From NCBI GenBank assembly GCA_034670145.1, contig JAXMOA010000005.1, positions 221,123 to 285,122 of the forward strand: 64,000 nt of DNA, written 5' to 3'. Of the stretch, positions 44,045 to 53,350 are shown in pieces. The notes under the pieces were generated by a model that was not told where the DNA came from, did not search any database, and was given only the letters and a program-made list of their open reading frames with translations. Position numbers and translations under genes: made by a program. Source of the stretch: HXMU1420-2 sp034670145. Its GTDB lineage: Bacteria; Pseudomonadota; Alphaproteobacteria; Rhodobacterales; Rhodobacteraceae. Each line of letters opens with the position of its first letter. Position 1 is the stretch's first letter.

Positions 44045-44827
44045 TCATCCCGGCCATGTGGCCGATTGCGGCAGGATGAACGGGCCCTTGGCCGGTGGGA
44101 TGCTGACCGAGATCCGGCAGTCATAGGCCTTTGACAGGATCTGGTCCGCAAAGACGGTTTCTGGCGGCCCATGCGACGCGACCTGCCCCGCGGACATGAG
44201 CGTGACGCAATCCGCGAACATGGCGGTGAGGTTCAGGTCATGCATCACCGCGACCACCCCGCCGCCGGCATCGGCGAAATCGCGGGCCACCTGCATGATT
44301 TGCAGCTGGTGGCCGATGTCCAGGCTCGACACAGGTTCGTCCAGCAGCAGCCAGTTGGGCCCATCCTCGCCCACGGGTTGCCAGACCTGCACCAGCGCGC
44401 GGGCCAGCTGCACGCGTTGTTGTTCACCGCCCGAGAGCTGCTGAAACAGGCGGCCCTGATAGCCGTTCAGCCCCACCCGGCGCAGGGCGGCCTGCACGAT
44501 CTGATCGCCATTCTGCGACAGGCCGGGGCGGCGCCCCAGGCGGACCACCTCGAGCACGGTGAAGGGAAAGGCCAGCGGCGTAAACTGAGGCAGCACCGCG
44601 CGCCGGGCGGCCAGATCGGCGGATCGGGCGGAGGCGACGTCCTGGCCTGACAGATGCACCTGCCCGGAGAAGGGCTGCTCGCCGCTGAGCGCTTTGAGGA
44701 CGGTCGATTTGCCCGATCCGTTGGGGCCGACAATCGCGGTCAGCTGGCCGGGTGCGGCGGCAAAATCAATGCCATGCACGACCTGTCGTTTGCCATAGTG
44801 AACCGTCAGGTTTCGGGCGCGCAGCAT
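44045..44827 (-). CDS. hmuV: Haem ABC transporter ATP-binding protein HmuV
   Basis: 260 residues, single ABC domain. Walker A GPNGSGKST at residues 34-42, signature LSGGEQQRVQLARALV, Walker B NWLLLDEPVSSLD, and H-loop VVAVMHDLNL. It powers haem import through HmuU. The hmu context (HmuU, HmuT, HmuS on the same strand) sets the substrate. It starts 2 bases after the hmuU stop and is last in the operon. Confidence 0.94.
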   Translation of the reverse strand: MLRARNLTVHYGKRQVVHGIDFAAAPGQLTAIVGPNGSGKSTVLKALSGEQPFSGQVHLSGQDVASARSADLAARRAVLPQFTPLAFPFTVLEVVRLGRRPGLSQNGDQIVQAALRRVGLNGYQGRLFQQLSGGEQQRVQLARALVQVWQPVGEDGPNWLLLDEPVSSLDIGHQLQIMQVARDFADAGGGVVAVMHDLNLTAMFADCVTLMSAGQVASHGPPETVFADQILSKAYDCRISVSIPPAKGPFILPQSATWPG

Positions 44828-44829
44828 GG

Positions 44830-45897
44830 TCAGATATCCACGATGCTGCGCTGACGCAGCAGGATCCAGAGAAAGAAGGGCCCCCCGATAAAGGCGGTGA
44901 TGATCCCGATTGGCAGCTCGGCGGGGGCGATGATGGTGCGACTGACCAGATCTGCCAGCACCAGCAGGCCCGCCCCCAGCAGCGCCGAGTTGATCAACAG
45001 GAACCGATGATCCGGCCCATGCAGCAACCGCATCAGATGGGGCACCACGATGCCGACAAACCCGATGCCGCCGCTAAAGGCCACCGCAGCCCCGGTTGCC
45101 CCGGCCACGATCAGAATGGCGGCCTGTTTCAGGCGCTGCACGTCCAGCCCCAGATGCCCGGCGGCTGCCTCGCCCAGCGCCAGGGCGTTCAGCCCCTGCG
45201 CCAATAGCGGCGCCAGACAGAGCGGCAGCAGGATCAGCGGGGCCGCTATGGTCAATCGCGCCCAGCTGGCCCCGGCCAGCGACCCCATGTTCCAAAAGGT
45301 AAAATCCCGCATCTGCGTGTCATCGGCCAGATAGACCAGCAGGCCCGTCAACGCCATGGCGAGCGCGGCCAGCGCAATGCCTGCCAACAACATGGTTGCA
45401 ACCGAGGTGCGCCCCTGTCGGGTGGCGATCCGGTACAAGACCATCGTCGCGCCCCATGCGCCGACAAAAGAGGCCACCGAGACGAGCCAGGGGCCAAACA
45501 GCCCCGCCCAGGGAAGCAGCCCGCCCAGAACAATGGCCGTCACCGCGCCCAGGCTGGCCCCGGCGCTGACCCCGACAATGCCCGGATCCGCCAGCGGATT
45601 GCGAAACAGCCCCTGCAACACTGCCCCAGAGACCGCCAGCGCCGCGCCCACCAGGCAGCCCATCAACACCCGTGGCAGGCGGATGTCCCACAACACGATA
45701 TGATCGCGCATCGAGACCACGCCACCCCCGGCCAGCTGGAACAAAGCCTCCCATAGTGAGGTGCCGGAGGATCCGACCGCCAGCCCCGTCAGGCACACCG
45801 CCACCAGCAGCAGGCACAGGCCAAGCGTGACCCGCCGTGCGCTATGGCTGCGGTCTCCATGATCCGCGCGCCCTATCCCGTCGGACCATATCGCCAT
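44830..45897 (-). CDS. hmuU: Haem ABC transporter permease HmuU
   Basis: 355 residues, FecCD/BtuC family, about ten membrane helices. Typical motifs are RLPRVLMGCLVGAALAVSGA, LQGLFRNPLADPGIVGVSAG, GGIGFVGIVVPHLMRLLHGP and LPIGIITAFIGGPFFLWIL. It translocates haem across the inner membrane. The N-terminal ~20 residues are polar and the start at 45897 lies 2 bases from the hmuT stop. Confidence 0.94.
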   Translation of the reverse strand: MAIWSDGIGRADHGDRSHSARRVTLGLCLLLVAVCLTGLAVGSSGTSLWEALFQLAGGGVVSMRDHIVLWDIRLPRVLMGCLVGAALAVSGAVLQGLFRNPLADPGIVGVSAGASLGAVTAIVLGGLLPWAGLFGPWLVSVASFVGAWGATMVLYRIATRQGRTSVATMLLAGIALAALAMALTGLLVYLADDTQMRDFTFWNMGSLAGASWARLTIAAPLILLPLCLAPLLAQGLNALALGEAAAGHLGLDVQRLKQAAILIVAGATGAAVAFSGGIGFVGIVVPHLMRLLHGPDHRFLLINSALLGAGLLVLADLVSRTIIAPAELPIGIITAFIGGPFFLWILLRQRSIVDI

Positions 45898-45899
45898 GC

Positions 45900-46763
45900 T
45901 CAGCCCCCAACATCCTGCAAGCCCTGCGCCAACGCACCAATGGCCGCGCCGGTGCGCACGGAGAAGCCCAGCAGGAACATCCCGTCCATGTGGAGGATCG
46001 CCCCGTTCTGCGCCGCCACCGTATGCGACACGGCAGGATGCGACAGCAGCGCTTCATCCGACAGATCCATGCCCGGCCGGCTGTTCATCACCAGGATCAC
46101 ATCGGGATTGGCGCTCAGCACGGCCTCATCTGTGAGCAGCTTGTAGCCTTCGAACCCTGTGACGGCATTCTCTGCCCCGGCCATCCGGATCATCGCGTCA
46201 GCGGCATTGTCCTGCCCGGCGGCCATGATGCGCCCGCCCTGATGGGCCAGCACGAACATCACCCGTTTGCCGGTCAGCGGGCTGTTGGCGGCGGCGGCGT
46301 CGATCTCTTCCAGCACCTGCGTGGCCAGCCTGTCGCCCTCGGCCGGCACATCCAGCGCGGCGGCCACCGATTGAATCTTGGCCGCGACGGCCTGCCGATC
46401 GAACCCCATCGGCACCGTGACAACCGGGACCGAGGTGGCGCGGAGCACATCCAGCACCTGCACCGGCCCTGCCCCATCCTCGGCCAGGATCAGATCCGGG
46501 TTCATGGACAACAAGCCCTCGGCAGACAGCCGCCGCACATACCCGACATCGGGCAAGGCCCGCGCCGCTTCGGGGTAATTCGAGGTCGTATCCCGCGCCA
46601 CCAAACGGTCTTCCTGGCCCAGCGCATAGATGATTTCAGTGATCGAGCCGCCAGCCGCAACAATGCGCTGCGCCGTATCGGCCCGGACCGGCAGGGCCAG
46701 ACACAGGCCCGCAACCGCCGCCAGCCCCAGTTGCACAAGGCGTTGAGAGAAAACCTGTTTCAT
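45900..46763 (-). CDS. hmuT: Periplasmic haem-binding protein HmuT
   Basis: 287 residues. The signal peptide (LGLAAVAGLCLALPVRA, cleavage ~residue 28) sends it to the periplasm. It is a class III (helical-backbone) binding protein: RIVAAGGSITEIIYALGQED, DTTSNYPEAARALPDVGYVR, LSMNPDLILAEDGAGP, NPDVILVMNSRPGMD. The tyrosine in SNYPEAA is at the position of the haem-ligating Tyr of HmuT/PhuT. It overlaps hmuS by ATGA. Confidence 0.93.
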   Translation of the reverse strand: MKQVFSQRLVQLGLAAVAGLCLALPVRADTAQRIVAAGGSITEIIYALGQEDRLVARDTTSNYPEAARALPDVGYVRRLSAEGLLSMNPDLILAEDGAGPVQVLDVLRATSVPVVTVPMGFDRQAVAAKIQSVAAALDVPAEGDRLATQVLEEIDAAAANSPLTGKRVMFVLAHQGGRIMAAGQDNAADAMIRMAGAENAVTGFEGYKLLTDEAVLSANPDVILVMNSRPGMDLSDEALLSHPAVSHTVAAQNGAILHMDGMFLLGFSVRTGAAIGALAQGLQDVGG

Positions 46764-47815
46764 GGGGCTGTCTCTGCGTTCAGGGTCGGCAGCCCCTGGG
46801 CCAGGGTGTTCCAGCGCGCGGCGGCCTCGGGTTGGGCCAGGACGCCAAAGATTTGCAGGATCAGCATCCCCTCTTTGTCAAACGCCTCGACCGAGATGGC
46901 ATCCCCCCGCCGGGTCGATTTGGTCACATGCCAGACCTCGGCGATATGGTCGTTGCGCAGATGCAGGTTGAACCCGGGATCGAGCACGTTCAGCCATGGC
47001 CCCATGGGTTTGAGGCTGTGGATCGGGCCGGTGTGGATCTCGATACAGCCGGCGTTGCCGACAAAGACCATGATCGGCAGCTCTGCCGCCTGCGCCTGTT
47101 CCAGCAGCGTGCCAATCGCAGAGGGTGCCAATGGCCGCACATAGGGCGCCCCGGCGATGCGATAGGCCCCCAGGCGGTTCATCTTGAGCTTGCGCACCAT
47201 TTGCAGGAACTGATGGGTATCGGTGATCTTGTCCCAGGCCGAGCGCAGCTCTGCGGCCCTTTCCGGATCGCCCTTGGCCCCTTCCACCGGCGCGCGCGCG
47301 CTGGTTTCAAGCTCTTCTGACTGGTCATCCTCGCGCAGTTGCGCGACCAGCGCGTCCCATTCCGCGTCCTGGGCGGGGTCGCGCAGGTAGATTTTGTGCA
47401 CCGCATCGCCCGCCGCATCAAAGATCTGGACAGAGCGCCGGATGGACCCGTCCTCGAGCGGTTTTTCCACCGCAAATCCGTGCTGCCATTGGCTGGGGAA
47501 CATGCGCAGGTCAATGTCCTTGTTCAGCACAAGCGCCGCATGTGCGCCGCCGCGATAATCGTCATAGACCCCGACCTTTTCGATCACGCAGCTTTCGTTG
47601 CGGGTCAGCGCCATCACCTCGCCCAGGCGCGACACCGCCGGGATCAGGCGGTCCAGATCCGCTGTGATCCGCGTCACCCCCTGCCCGACATGCGCGGCCA
47701 GCAGCTGCGCCTCGGAGATGCCGGTGATTTGTGCAAAATCACGCTCGCGCGGTTTGGGATTGTCGCGCCGTGCATTGCGAATGTCCGAAGGGGTAATTTG
47801 TGCGTCCAGAGCCAT
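46760..47815 (-). CDS. hmuS: Haemin-degrading/haem-trafficking protein HmuS
   Basis: 351 residues, duplicated HemS/ChuX-like domain. The start at 47815 has GGAGAGG upstream; an in-frame ATG at 47836 is possible. The domain-1 region VMALTRNESCVIEKVGVYDD and the domain-2 region PIMVFVGNAGCIEIHTGPIH, with a central charged linker (EELETSARAPVEGAKGDPE), are diagnostic. The second half carries histidines suited to haem binding. It accepts imported haem in the cytoplasm and may open the ring. It is first gene of the minus-strand operon hmuS-T-U-V. Confidence 0.93.
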   Translation of the reverse strand: MALDAQITPSDIRNARRDNPKPRERDFAQITGISEAQLLAAHVGQGVTRITADLDRLIPAVSRLGEVMALTRNESCVIEKVGVYDDYRGGAHAALVLNKDIDLRMFPSQWQHGFAVEKPLEDGSIRRSVQIFDAAGDAVHKIYLRDPAQDAEWDALVAQLREDDQSEELETSARAPVEGAKGDPERAAELRSAWDKITDTHQFLQMVRKLKMNRLGAYRIAGAPYVRPLAPSAIGTLLEQAQAAELPIMVFVGNAGCIEIHTGPIHSLKPMGPWLNVLDPGFNLHLRNDHIAEVWHVTKSTRRGDAISVEAFDKEGMLILQIFGVLAQPEAAARWNTLAQGLPTLNAETAP

Positions 47816-48144
47816 TGGCCTCTCCTTCACTTTCATGAGGAAACGCGTCTGGCTGGTGGTGCCTCAAAGAGAACAAGTGGCTTGCCGCGAATTCGTTGGA
47901 CCTCGGATATTGCCTAGTCTGGTTCAGATCAAGTGGTGAAAATGTAATTCCGACAAAAAAACTATGGTATTTGTTTCACGCATCCTCTAGGTCAGGCGGA
48001 TATGCCGAGATTCGCCCGCAAGAATGGCGAAAAAAGCGGCACAAACCATACACCCAGCCCATGCCAGGTACAAAAAACCGACCCCCCAAAACGGGTGTTC
48101 GGCAAGTGACGTGGGGTATCCGCCCCCAGGCGAAGGGACATGAC

Positions 48145-50142
48145 ATGAAAGATTGGAAAACAACGGATCTGCTGGTGCCGACCATCCTGATGGCCACGGT
48201 ATCGGCATTTCCCCTTATGGCGGAAGAGCTGGAAGAGGACGAAAGCTATTCGCTGGGCGAAATCACCGTCAGTGGCACGGGGCTGCCCACCGAGGTCTTC
48301 AAAAGCCCGGCGTCGGTCACGGTTGTCACGCAGGAAGACATCAAAAAGGTCCCGCCCAAATCGGTCGCTGACATCCTAGCAAATGTGCCCGGCGTGCGCG
48401 TTACCGAATCCGGGATCGAACGCATCAGCATTCGCGGAGAAAGTTCGCAACGTGTTGCCATCATGATTGATGGGCAGCGCATCTCGGATCACACCACCTA
48501 TGGCACACCGATCCTGATTTCGCCGACCGAAATCGAGCGGATCGAGGTTGTCCGGGGCTCTTCCTCGGTTGTGTCGGGCAACCGGGCCATAGGTGGGGTG
48601 GTCAATATCATCACCAAACGTGGCGCGGACAAACCGGCCGAGGTGACGCTGAGCGGCGGGTATCTGGGCGCCAACGAAGGCTATCGCGGCTCTGCCAGCC
48701 TGGCCGGGACGGTTGGGAATTTCGACTATCGGCTGTCCTACTCCAAATCCGAGCTGGGCGATCGCGTGACCCCAAACGGGCCGCTGGTGCCCTCTGGCGG
48801 TGCGGATCGCGATATCAGCGCCTTTGCCGGGTATCGGTTTGGCAATCACTATGTCGGTGTCCGGGCGCAGGATTTTGATCTGTCGGCGGATGTTTATACC
48901 GGCTTTGGTCCGTCCTTTACCATCGACCTGCCCAAGCGCGACATGCGCAAGTACAGCGCCTTTTACGAAGGCGTGGACCTGACGCCCTGGCTGACCGCGC
49001 TCAAGGTGGATGCCTATACGCAGACGATTGATCGCCAGTTCATCAACTATGTGGCCTTTGGCCCGCCGGTCACCTCGACCTCGGATGACAAGGCCAGAAC
49101 AAGCGGGTTCAAGGCGGTTGCCAACATGGAGTTCGCGCCGGGGCATCGCACCGTGGTCGGTTTTGAATACGAAGACGACGGGCTGGTCACGGATAAGACC
49201 CGCGTGCCCACCACCGGCGCGCCCAGCCAGAGCCGGGCCGATGCGTCGACCAAGACGGCCAGCATTTTTGGTCAGCATGAAATCGAGTTCAACAGCGCCC
49301 TGACCGGGACATTCGGCCTGCGCTACTACGATGTCAGCAGCCGTCTGAACAGCTATGTGGTCGATGGCACCGCCCAGCCGGGACAATCCAACAGCGATGG
49401 GCGCGGGCTGGGGGCAGCCGGTCTGGTCTGGACCTTGAACGAAGAAACCATCCTGCGGGCCAACCTGTCACAGGGCTATACCTACCCCTCGCTCAGCCAA
49501 TTGTATCTGACATCCAGCGGGGCGGGTGGTATTGTCATCGGCAACCCCAGCCTGCGCCCGGAAACCTCGACCAACTTCGAGATCGGGGCGCGGATCGACC
49601 GGTCCAACCTGGTTCTGGATGCGGCCGTCTTCTACACCCAGGCCGAGGATTACATCACCACGGTCGGCATTGGGGGCGGCAGTTCGATCTATCAGAACGT
49701 CGATGCTGCCGACAGCTGGGGCTTTGAGCTGGCCGCTGAATATGATCCGAACTGGTGGGGCGGCATCCGCCCTTATGTCAGCGTCTCGAATGTGACCCGG
49801 GAATTCAAATATGCCAACGGGTTCACCACACAAGACAGCGGCACCCCGAACTGGAGCGGCGATCTGGGTCTGCGCGGGGATTGGTATACCGACAGTCTGA
49901 GCGGCACCTGGGATCTGTTCGCGCGCGGCGAAAGCGGCGCGACCGAGCGCGATAACAGCGGGGCCATTGTCGATCAGACAACGGGCTGGACCACGCTGAA
50001 CCTGCGCGGGTCGGTTCAGGTGACACGTAACGTGAACCTGAACTTCGAAGTCGGCAATATCTTTGACAAATCCTATCGGGCGATGGATCAGATCGAAGGC
50101 CCGGGGCGGTATGCCAGTGTGTTCGTAACGGCCGTTTTCTAA
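48145..50142 (+). CDS. hmuR: TonB-dependent haem receptor HmuR
   Basis: 665 residues from ATG 48145 (AAGGGAC upstream). A signal peptide (LLVPTILMATVSAFPLMAEE) is followed by a TonB-box-like GEITVSGTGLP. The plug domain comprises SPASVTVVTQEDIKKVPPKS, VADILANVPGVRVTESGIER and IEVVRGSSSVVSGNRAIGGV. The barrel ends in the aromatic-terminated strand (SVFVTAVF). It transports haem across the outer membrane using TonB/ExbBD energy. It is divergent from hmuS. The 329-base gap between them holds both promoters; I could not identify a confident Fur, Irr or RirA box there. Confidence 0.92.
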   Translation: MKDWKTTDLLVPTILMATVSAFPLMAEELEEDESYSLGEITVSGTGLPTEVFKSPASVTVVTQEDIKKVPPKSVADILANVPGVRVTESGIERISIRGESSQRVAIMIDGQRISDHTTYGTPILISPTEIERIEVVRGSSSVVSGNRAIGGVVNIITKRGADKPAEVTLSGGYLGANEGYRGSASLAGTVGNFDYRLSYSKSELGDRVTPNGPLVPSGGADRDISAFAGYRFGNHYVGVRAQDFDLSADVYTGFGPSFTIDLPKRDMRKYSAFYEGVDLTPWLTALKVDAYTQTIDRQFINYVAFGPPVTSTSDDKARTSGFKAVANMEFAPGHRTVVGFEYEDDGLVTDKTRVPTTGAPSQSRADASTKTASIFGQHEIEFNSALTGTFGLRYYDVSSRLNSYVVDGTAQPGQSNSDGRGLGAAGLVWTLNEETILRANLSQGYTYPSLSQLYLTSSGAGGIVIGNPSLRPETSTNFEIGARIDRSNLVLDAAVFYTQAEDYITTVGIGGGSSIYQNVDAADSWGFELAAEYDPNWWGGIRPYVSVSNVTREFKYANGFTTQDSGTPNWSGDLGLRGDWYTDSLSGTWDLFARGESGATERDNSGAIVDQTTGWTTLNLRGSVQVTRNVNLNFEVGNIFDKSYRAMDQIEGPGRYASVFVTAVF

Positions 50143-50149
50143 GGCGCTT

Positions 50150-50187
50150 GCGCCAGTCCGGGCCTGTCGTGGGGTCCGGGCTGGCGC
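50150..50187 (+). terminator. Hairpin terminator after hmuR
   Basis: GCGCCAG...CTGGCGC outer stem (7 bp) plus CCGGGCC/GGTCCGG inner stem (one G-U), starting 7 bases after the hmuR stop. The following GTATTACTT is only weakly T-rich. Confidence 0.6.
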
Positions 50188-50409
50188 GTATTACTTGACA
50201 ATTTTAGTCAGTCAAAATATCTCAACACCAATTTTGCTTCCCAGCCAATGCAGCCCGCTACCAGCCACGGGGTGAAAACCGCGCTCTCCGCCACCCCGCC
50301 CGGGGTGGGGCCTGACGCTACTGTCCGCCCCTGCCGCCTGTTGCGGCGGTGTGTCGGGCGGCTCTGTCAGGAACCCAAGGCGCGTCAACGCAAGGGTTGG
50401 AGCCTGCAC

Positions 50410-51486
50410 ATGAATGACTGCATTCGGATTTCAAATCGCCAAGGCCGAACCGGCTGGGCATCTGTCACGCCGCTCGCCCTGATCACAGGGATCGCCCTGC
50501 TGGGCTGGACCCCGGATCAGGGGCAGGCACAAACCGCGCCTCAGGCCACCATCCAGGCGCCAACCATGGCGGCCCCGGCCCTGCCCGATATGCCCGTCGC
50601 ATCGACAGATCCGGTTGCCGATGCAATGCCGAGCGACCCCGCCCCCGAGGCCGCGACCGCCCTGCCCGCGCCTCAATCAGCCTCCCAGCCCGCATCCCAG
50701 TCAACCTCCGGGGACACCTCATCCATGGTCGCGCCCGAGGCGGCGATGTTTGACACATTGCGCAGCCTCCTGCCCTCGTCCCTGCATGCCCCCAGCTATG
50801 CGGCGCAGGGCGCAACACAGAATGCGGCCCGTTTCCTGCGCGAAGGCGGCCCGGCGATCTGGGCGATCTCTGTGCTGTCGGTCATCACCCTCGCCTTGAT
50901 CCTGTGGAAGATCTGGCGGCTGGCGCGGATCGGCGCCTGGTCGCGCGGCAAGGCCTTTGGCGCCGTGACCCTGTGGGAAGCGGATCGGGCCGGGGCGGCG
51001 CTGGCCCTGGTCCATCAGCGTCGCGGCCTGCGCTCCCGGGTCGTCTCGGCCGCGCTGCAATCGTGCCTGACATTGCCCGAAGACGCCGCGCGCGAAGAAA
51101 CCACCCGCGTCGCCAAACACCAGCTGGCCGAGGCCACAACCGGGCTGCGCGCGCTGGAGCTGATCTCGACCGTCGCGCCCTTGTTGGGGTTGTTGGGCAC
51201 GGTCATGGGCATGATCGCCGCCTTTCAGGCCCTTCAGGAAAGCGGCAGCCGGGCAGATCCCTCGATGCTGGCCGGCGGTATCTGGGAGGCCCTGCTGACC
51301 ACGGCGGCGGGCATGGCCGTTGCGATTCCCGCCTCTGCCGCGCTGACCTGGTTCGAAGCGGTGATCGACAGGATGCGCCGCGATGTGGAGGATGCCGCCG
51401 CGCGCATCTTTGTGCACCAGTCGCAGTCCGATCAGCAGCCGCCCGAACATGCGCGCGCGCAGACCGAAAGGCTGGCGGCGGAATAG
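50410..51486 (+). CDS. exbB: ExbB-type proton channel (MotA/TolQ/ExbB family) with long N-terminal region
   Basis: 358 residues from ATG 50410. A hydrophobic signal-like segment (PLALITGIALLGW) is followed by ~110 residues rich in Ala, Pro, Gln and Ser, unlike compact ExbB. The channel domain then follows: GPAIWAISVLSVITLALILW (TM1), LELISTVAPLLGLLGTVMGM (TM2) and GGIWEALLTTAAGMAVAIPA (TM3), the classical ExbB signature. With ExbD it harvests proton motive force for TonB. The exbB-exbD-exbD-tonB operon directly follows the haem receptor gene. Confidence 0.9.
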   Translation: MNDCIRISNRQGRTGWASVTPLALITGIALLGWTPDQGQAQTAPQATIQAPTMAAPALPDMPVASTDPVADAMPSDPAPEAATALPAPQSASQPASQSTSGDTSSMVAPEAAMFDTLRSLLPSSLHAPSYAAQGATQNAARFLREGGPAIWAISVLSVITLALILWKIWRLARIGAWSRGKAFGAVTLWEADRAGAALALVHQRRGLRSRVVSAALQSCLTLPEDAAREETTRVAKHQLAEATTGLRALELISTVAPLLGLLGTVMGMIAAFQALQESGSRADPSMLAGGIWEALLTTAAGMAVAIPASAALTWFEAVIDRMRRDVEDAAARIFVHQSQSDQQPPEHARAQTERLAAE

Positions 51487-51489
51487 GCG

Positions 51490-51867
51490 ATGCAGTTTAC
51501 CGGCCCCAGATCCTACCGGCGCAAGCCCAGCCTGACACCGATGATCGACGTGGTCTTTCTGCTGTTGGTGTTCTTCATGCTGGCGTCCCGCTTTGGCGTA
51601 GAGAACGTCCTGCCCATGCCGCTGGCCGCCTCTGGTGGCGATTTCTCGGGCGCGCCCAAACTGGTCGACATCTATGCCGATTCCCTGCGCCTGAATGGCA
51701 TCGCCACCTCGCAGGATCAGCTGATCGCCACCTTGCAGCGCGTGATGGAAACGCCGAGGCAAACCATCATCCTGCGCAGTGGCGAGGGCGCGACCGTGCA
51801 GCATATCGTGTCTCTGTCCGAGGCCCTGCGAAACGCCGGGTTCACCTCTCTGGTATTGGTGGAGTGA
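51490..51867 (+). CDS. exbD: ExbD-type biopolymer transport protein (first copy)
   Basis: 125 residues. A single N-terminal membrane helix carries the essential membrane aspartate (LTPMIDVVFLLLVFFMLASR), followed by a periplasmic domain. The later GEGATVQHIVSLSEALRNAG, then FTSLVLVE, matches the ExbD fold. It begins 3 bases after exbB and is separated by 3 bases from a second exbD. Confidence 0.92.
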   Translation: MQFTGPRSYRRKPSLTPMIDVVFLLLVFFMLASRFGVENVLPMPLAASGGDFSGAPKLVDIYADSLRLNGIATSQDQLIATLQRVMETPRQTIILRSGEGATVQHIVSLSEALRNAGFTSLVLVE

Positions 51868-51870
51868 CGG

Positions 51871-52260
51871 ATGGATTTTAGCGAAACCTCGCGCAAGCCC
51901 CGGCCCGAATCCATCGTGCCGATGATCAACGTCGTATTTCTGTTGCTGGTGTTCTTTTTGATGACGGCGCATATCGCTCCGCCTGATCCGTTTGGCATTA
52001 CGCGCCCCACCGCATCCCGCGCCGCCGAGCCTGAGGCGGAGTCTCCGGTAGCCTTGTATGTGGGCCAGAACGGGGCGCTGCAATACGAAGAGCACGTGGG
52101 AGAGGCCGCGTTTGCCGCGCTCGCCGCGCAGGCCGAGCGCTTGCGGGTGCTGCAAATCCGGATCGACGCCGGGCTGCCGGGTGAGCGGCTGGCCCAGGTC
52201 ATGGGGCGGCTGACCCGCGCCGGGCTGACCAGCATCGAAGTCGTGGTTGCCCGGCAATGA
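51871..52260 (+). CDS. ExbD-type biopolymer transport protein (second copy)
   Basis: 129 residues, a divergent paralogue of the preceding gene. Its membrane segment is IVPMINVVFLLLVFFLMTAH, in which the conserved Asp of canonical ExbD is replaced by Asn (MIN instead of MID). The periplasmic part ends LTRAGLTSIEVVVARQ. ExbD normally works as a dimer inside the ExbB pentamer, so a heterodimer with one acidic residue is possible. It overlaps tonB by ATGA. Confidence 0.9.
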   Translation: MDFSETSRKPRPESIVPMINVVFLLLVFFLMTAHIAPPDPFGITRPTASRAAEPEAESPVALYVGQNGALQYEEHVGEAAFAALAAQAERLRVLQIRIDAGLPGERLAQVMGRLTRAGLTSIEVVVARQ

Positions 52261-53300
52261 GGCGTCAGGTCGAATTTGCCACCTTTGTGGCCCTGGCCAC
52301 GGCTCTGCATCTGGCGCTGGGGGCTGCGGGCCGCCAGAGCGGTGGCGATGCGGGCGGTGTTGAGGGCGCGGCGTTTGTGACCCTGCAAGGGTCCTCTGCC
52401 CAGATCGAGCAGGTCCTGGCCGATTGGACCAGACCGCCCGAGGTTCAGAGCCAGCCCATCCAGAACCCGGACCGTCCCACGCCCGACGCGGCCGACACCC
52501 CGCCGCGACCGATGCTGGAAGCCGAGGATTCGGCCCGCGCGCAGGTCAGGATTGCGGCGCTGCCCCCGCTGGAACAGCCCCGCCCCCCTGTCCTGGATCC
52601 GGCGACCACCGCGCCGCTGGAACTGCCGACGCCCGATGTCATGCCCGCTCCGCAGGCGATGCGCCCCGCGCCGGTAACGCCGCAGACCCCGGATGTCGCC
52701 CTGCCCCAAACACCACGCGCGCCGGTCCTGCGCCCGACCGCGCCCCGCCCCTTGGCCCAGGCAGAACCGCCCACGCCCGCCCCGCCGTCTGATGCGCCCC
52801 CGCCCCCACCAAAGGCCCGCCCCAAACCCGAACCGCAAGCGAAACCAGAGGCGAAACCTCAGGCCGAACCTCAGGCGAAACCCAAACCTCAGGCCAAAAC
52901 CGCAACGCGCAAGGCCCAAGCCTCTGCCGCCAGCGCGGCGCAAAAGGCCGCGGGCAAGGGCGGCACACAGCAGGCCGGCAATGGCGGTCAGACCAAGGCC
53001 ATCGGCAAGGGCAAAGAGAAAAAGCTGATCGCGGTCTGGGGCGGCAGAATTCGCACACGGATCGAACGCAACAAACGCCTGCCCCGGGGCGCAAAGGGAC
53101 GCGGTACCGCGCATCTGCGCATCCGGGTATCGCCCGCCGGACAATTGCTATCGGTCCGCCTGACCAAATCCTCTGGCTTTGCGGAATTTGACCAGGCGGC
53201 CATCGGAGCGGTCAAGCGGTCTGGCCGATTTGCAAAGGCACCCAAAGGGTTGACCAAGGCAAGCTACAGCTTCAGCTTTAGCATCAAATTCAAACGCTGA
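52257..53300 (+). CDS. tonB: TonB family protein
   Basis: 347 residues. N-terminal membrane anchor (FATFVALATALHLALGAAG), a long Pro/Ala/Lys spacer across the periplasm (APPSDAPPPPPKARPKPEPQ; repeated Pro-Lys/Ala-Lys units), then a C-terminal TonB domain (RIRTRIERNKRLPRGAKGRG; GTAHLRIRVSPAGQLLSVRL; SSGFAEFDQAAIGAVKRSGR). It transmits the energy of ExbBD to the outer-membrane receptor. The start overlaps the second exbD by ATGA. Confidence 0.92.
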   Translation: MRRQVEFATFVALATALHLALGAAGRQSGGDAGGVEGAAFVTLQGSSAQIEQVLADWTRPPEVQSQPIQNPDRPTPDAADTPPRPMLEAEDSARAQVRIAALPPLEQPRPPVLDPATTAPLELPTPDVMPAPQAMRPAPVTPQTPDVALPQTPRAPVLRPTAPRPLAQAEPPTPAPPSDAPPPPPKARPKPEPQAKPEAKPQAEPQAKPKPQAKTATRKAQASAASAAQKAAGKGGTQQAGNGGQTKAIGKGKEKKLIAVWGGRIRTRIERNKRLPRGAKGRGTAHLRIRVSPAGQLLSVRLTKSSGFAEFDQAAIGAVKRSGRFAKAPKGLTKASYSFSFSIKFKR

Positions 53301-53350
53301 GCGGGCCACGGGCCTGGAACAGCGATAGAACAGCCCAGACTGAGGCAGGA

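Noticed and set aside
47816..48144. Fur/Irr/RirA box between hmuS and hmuR
   Set aside because: No sequence close enough to a known consensus; iron control is expected but not shown.
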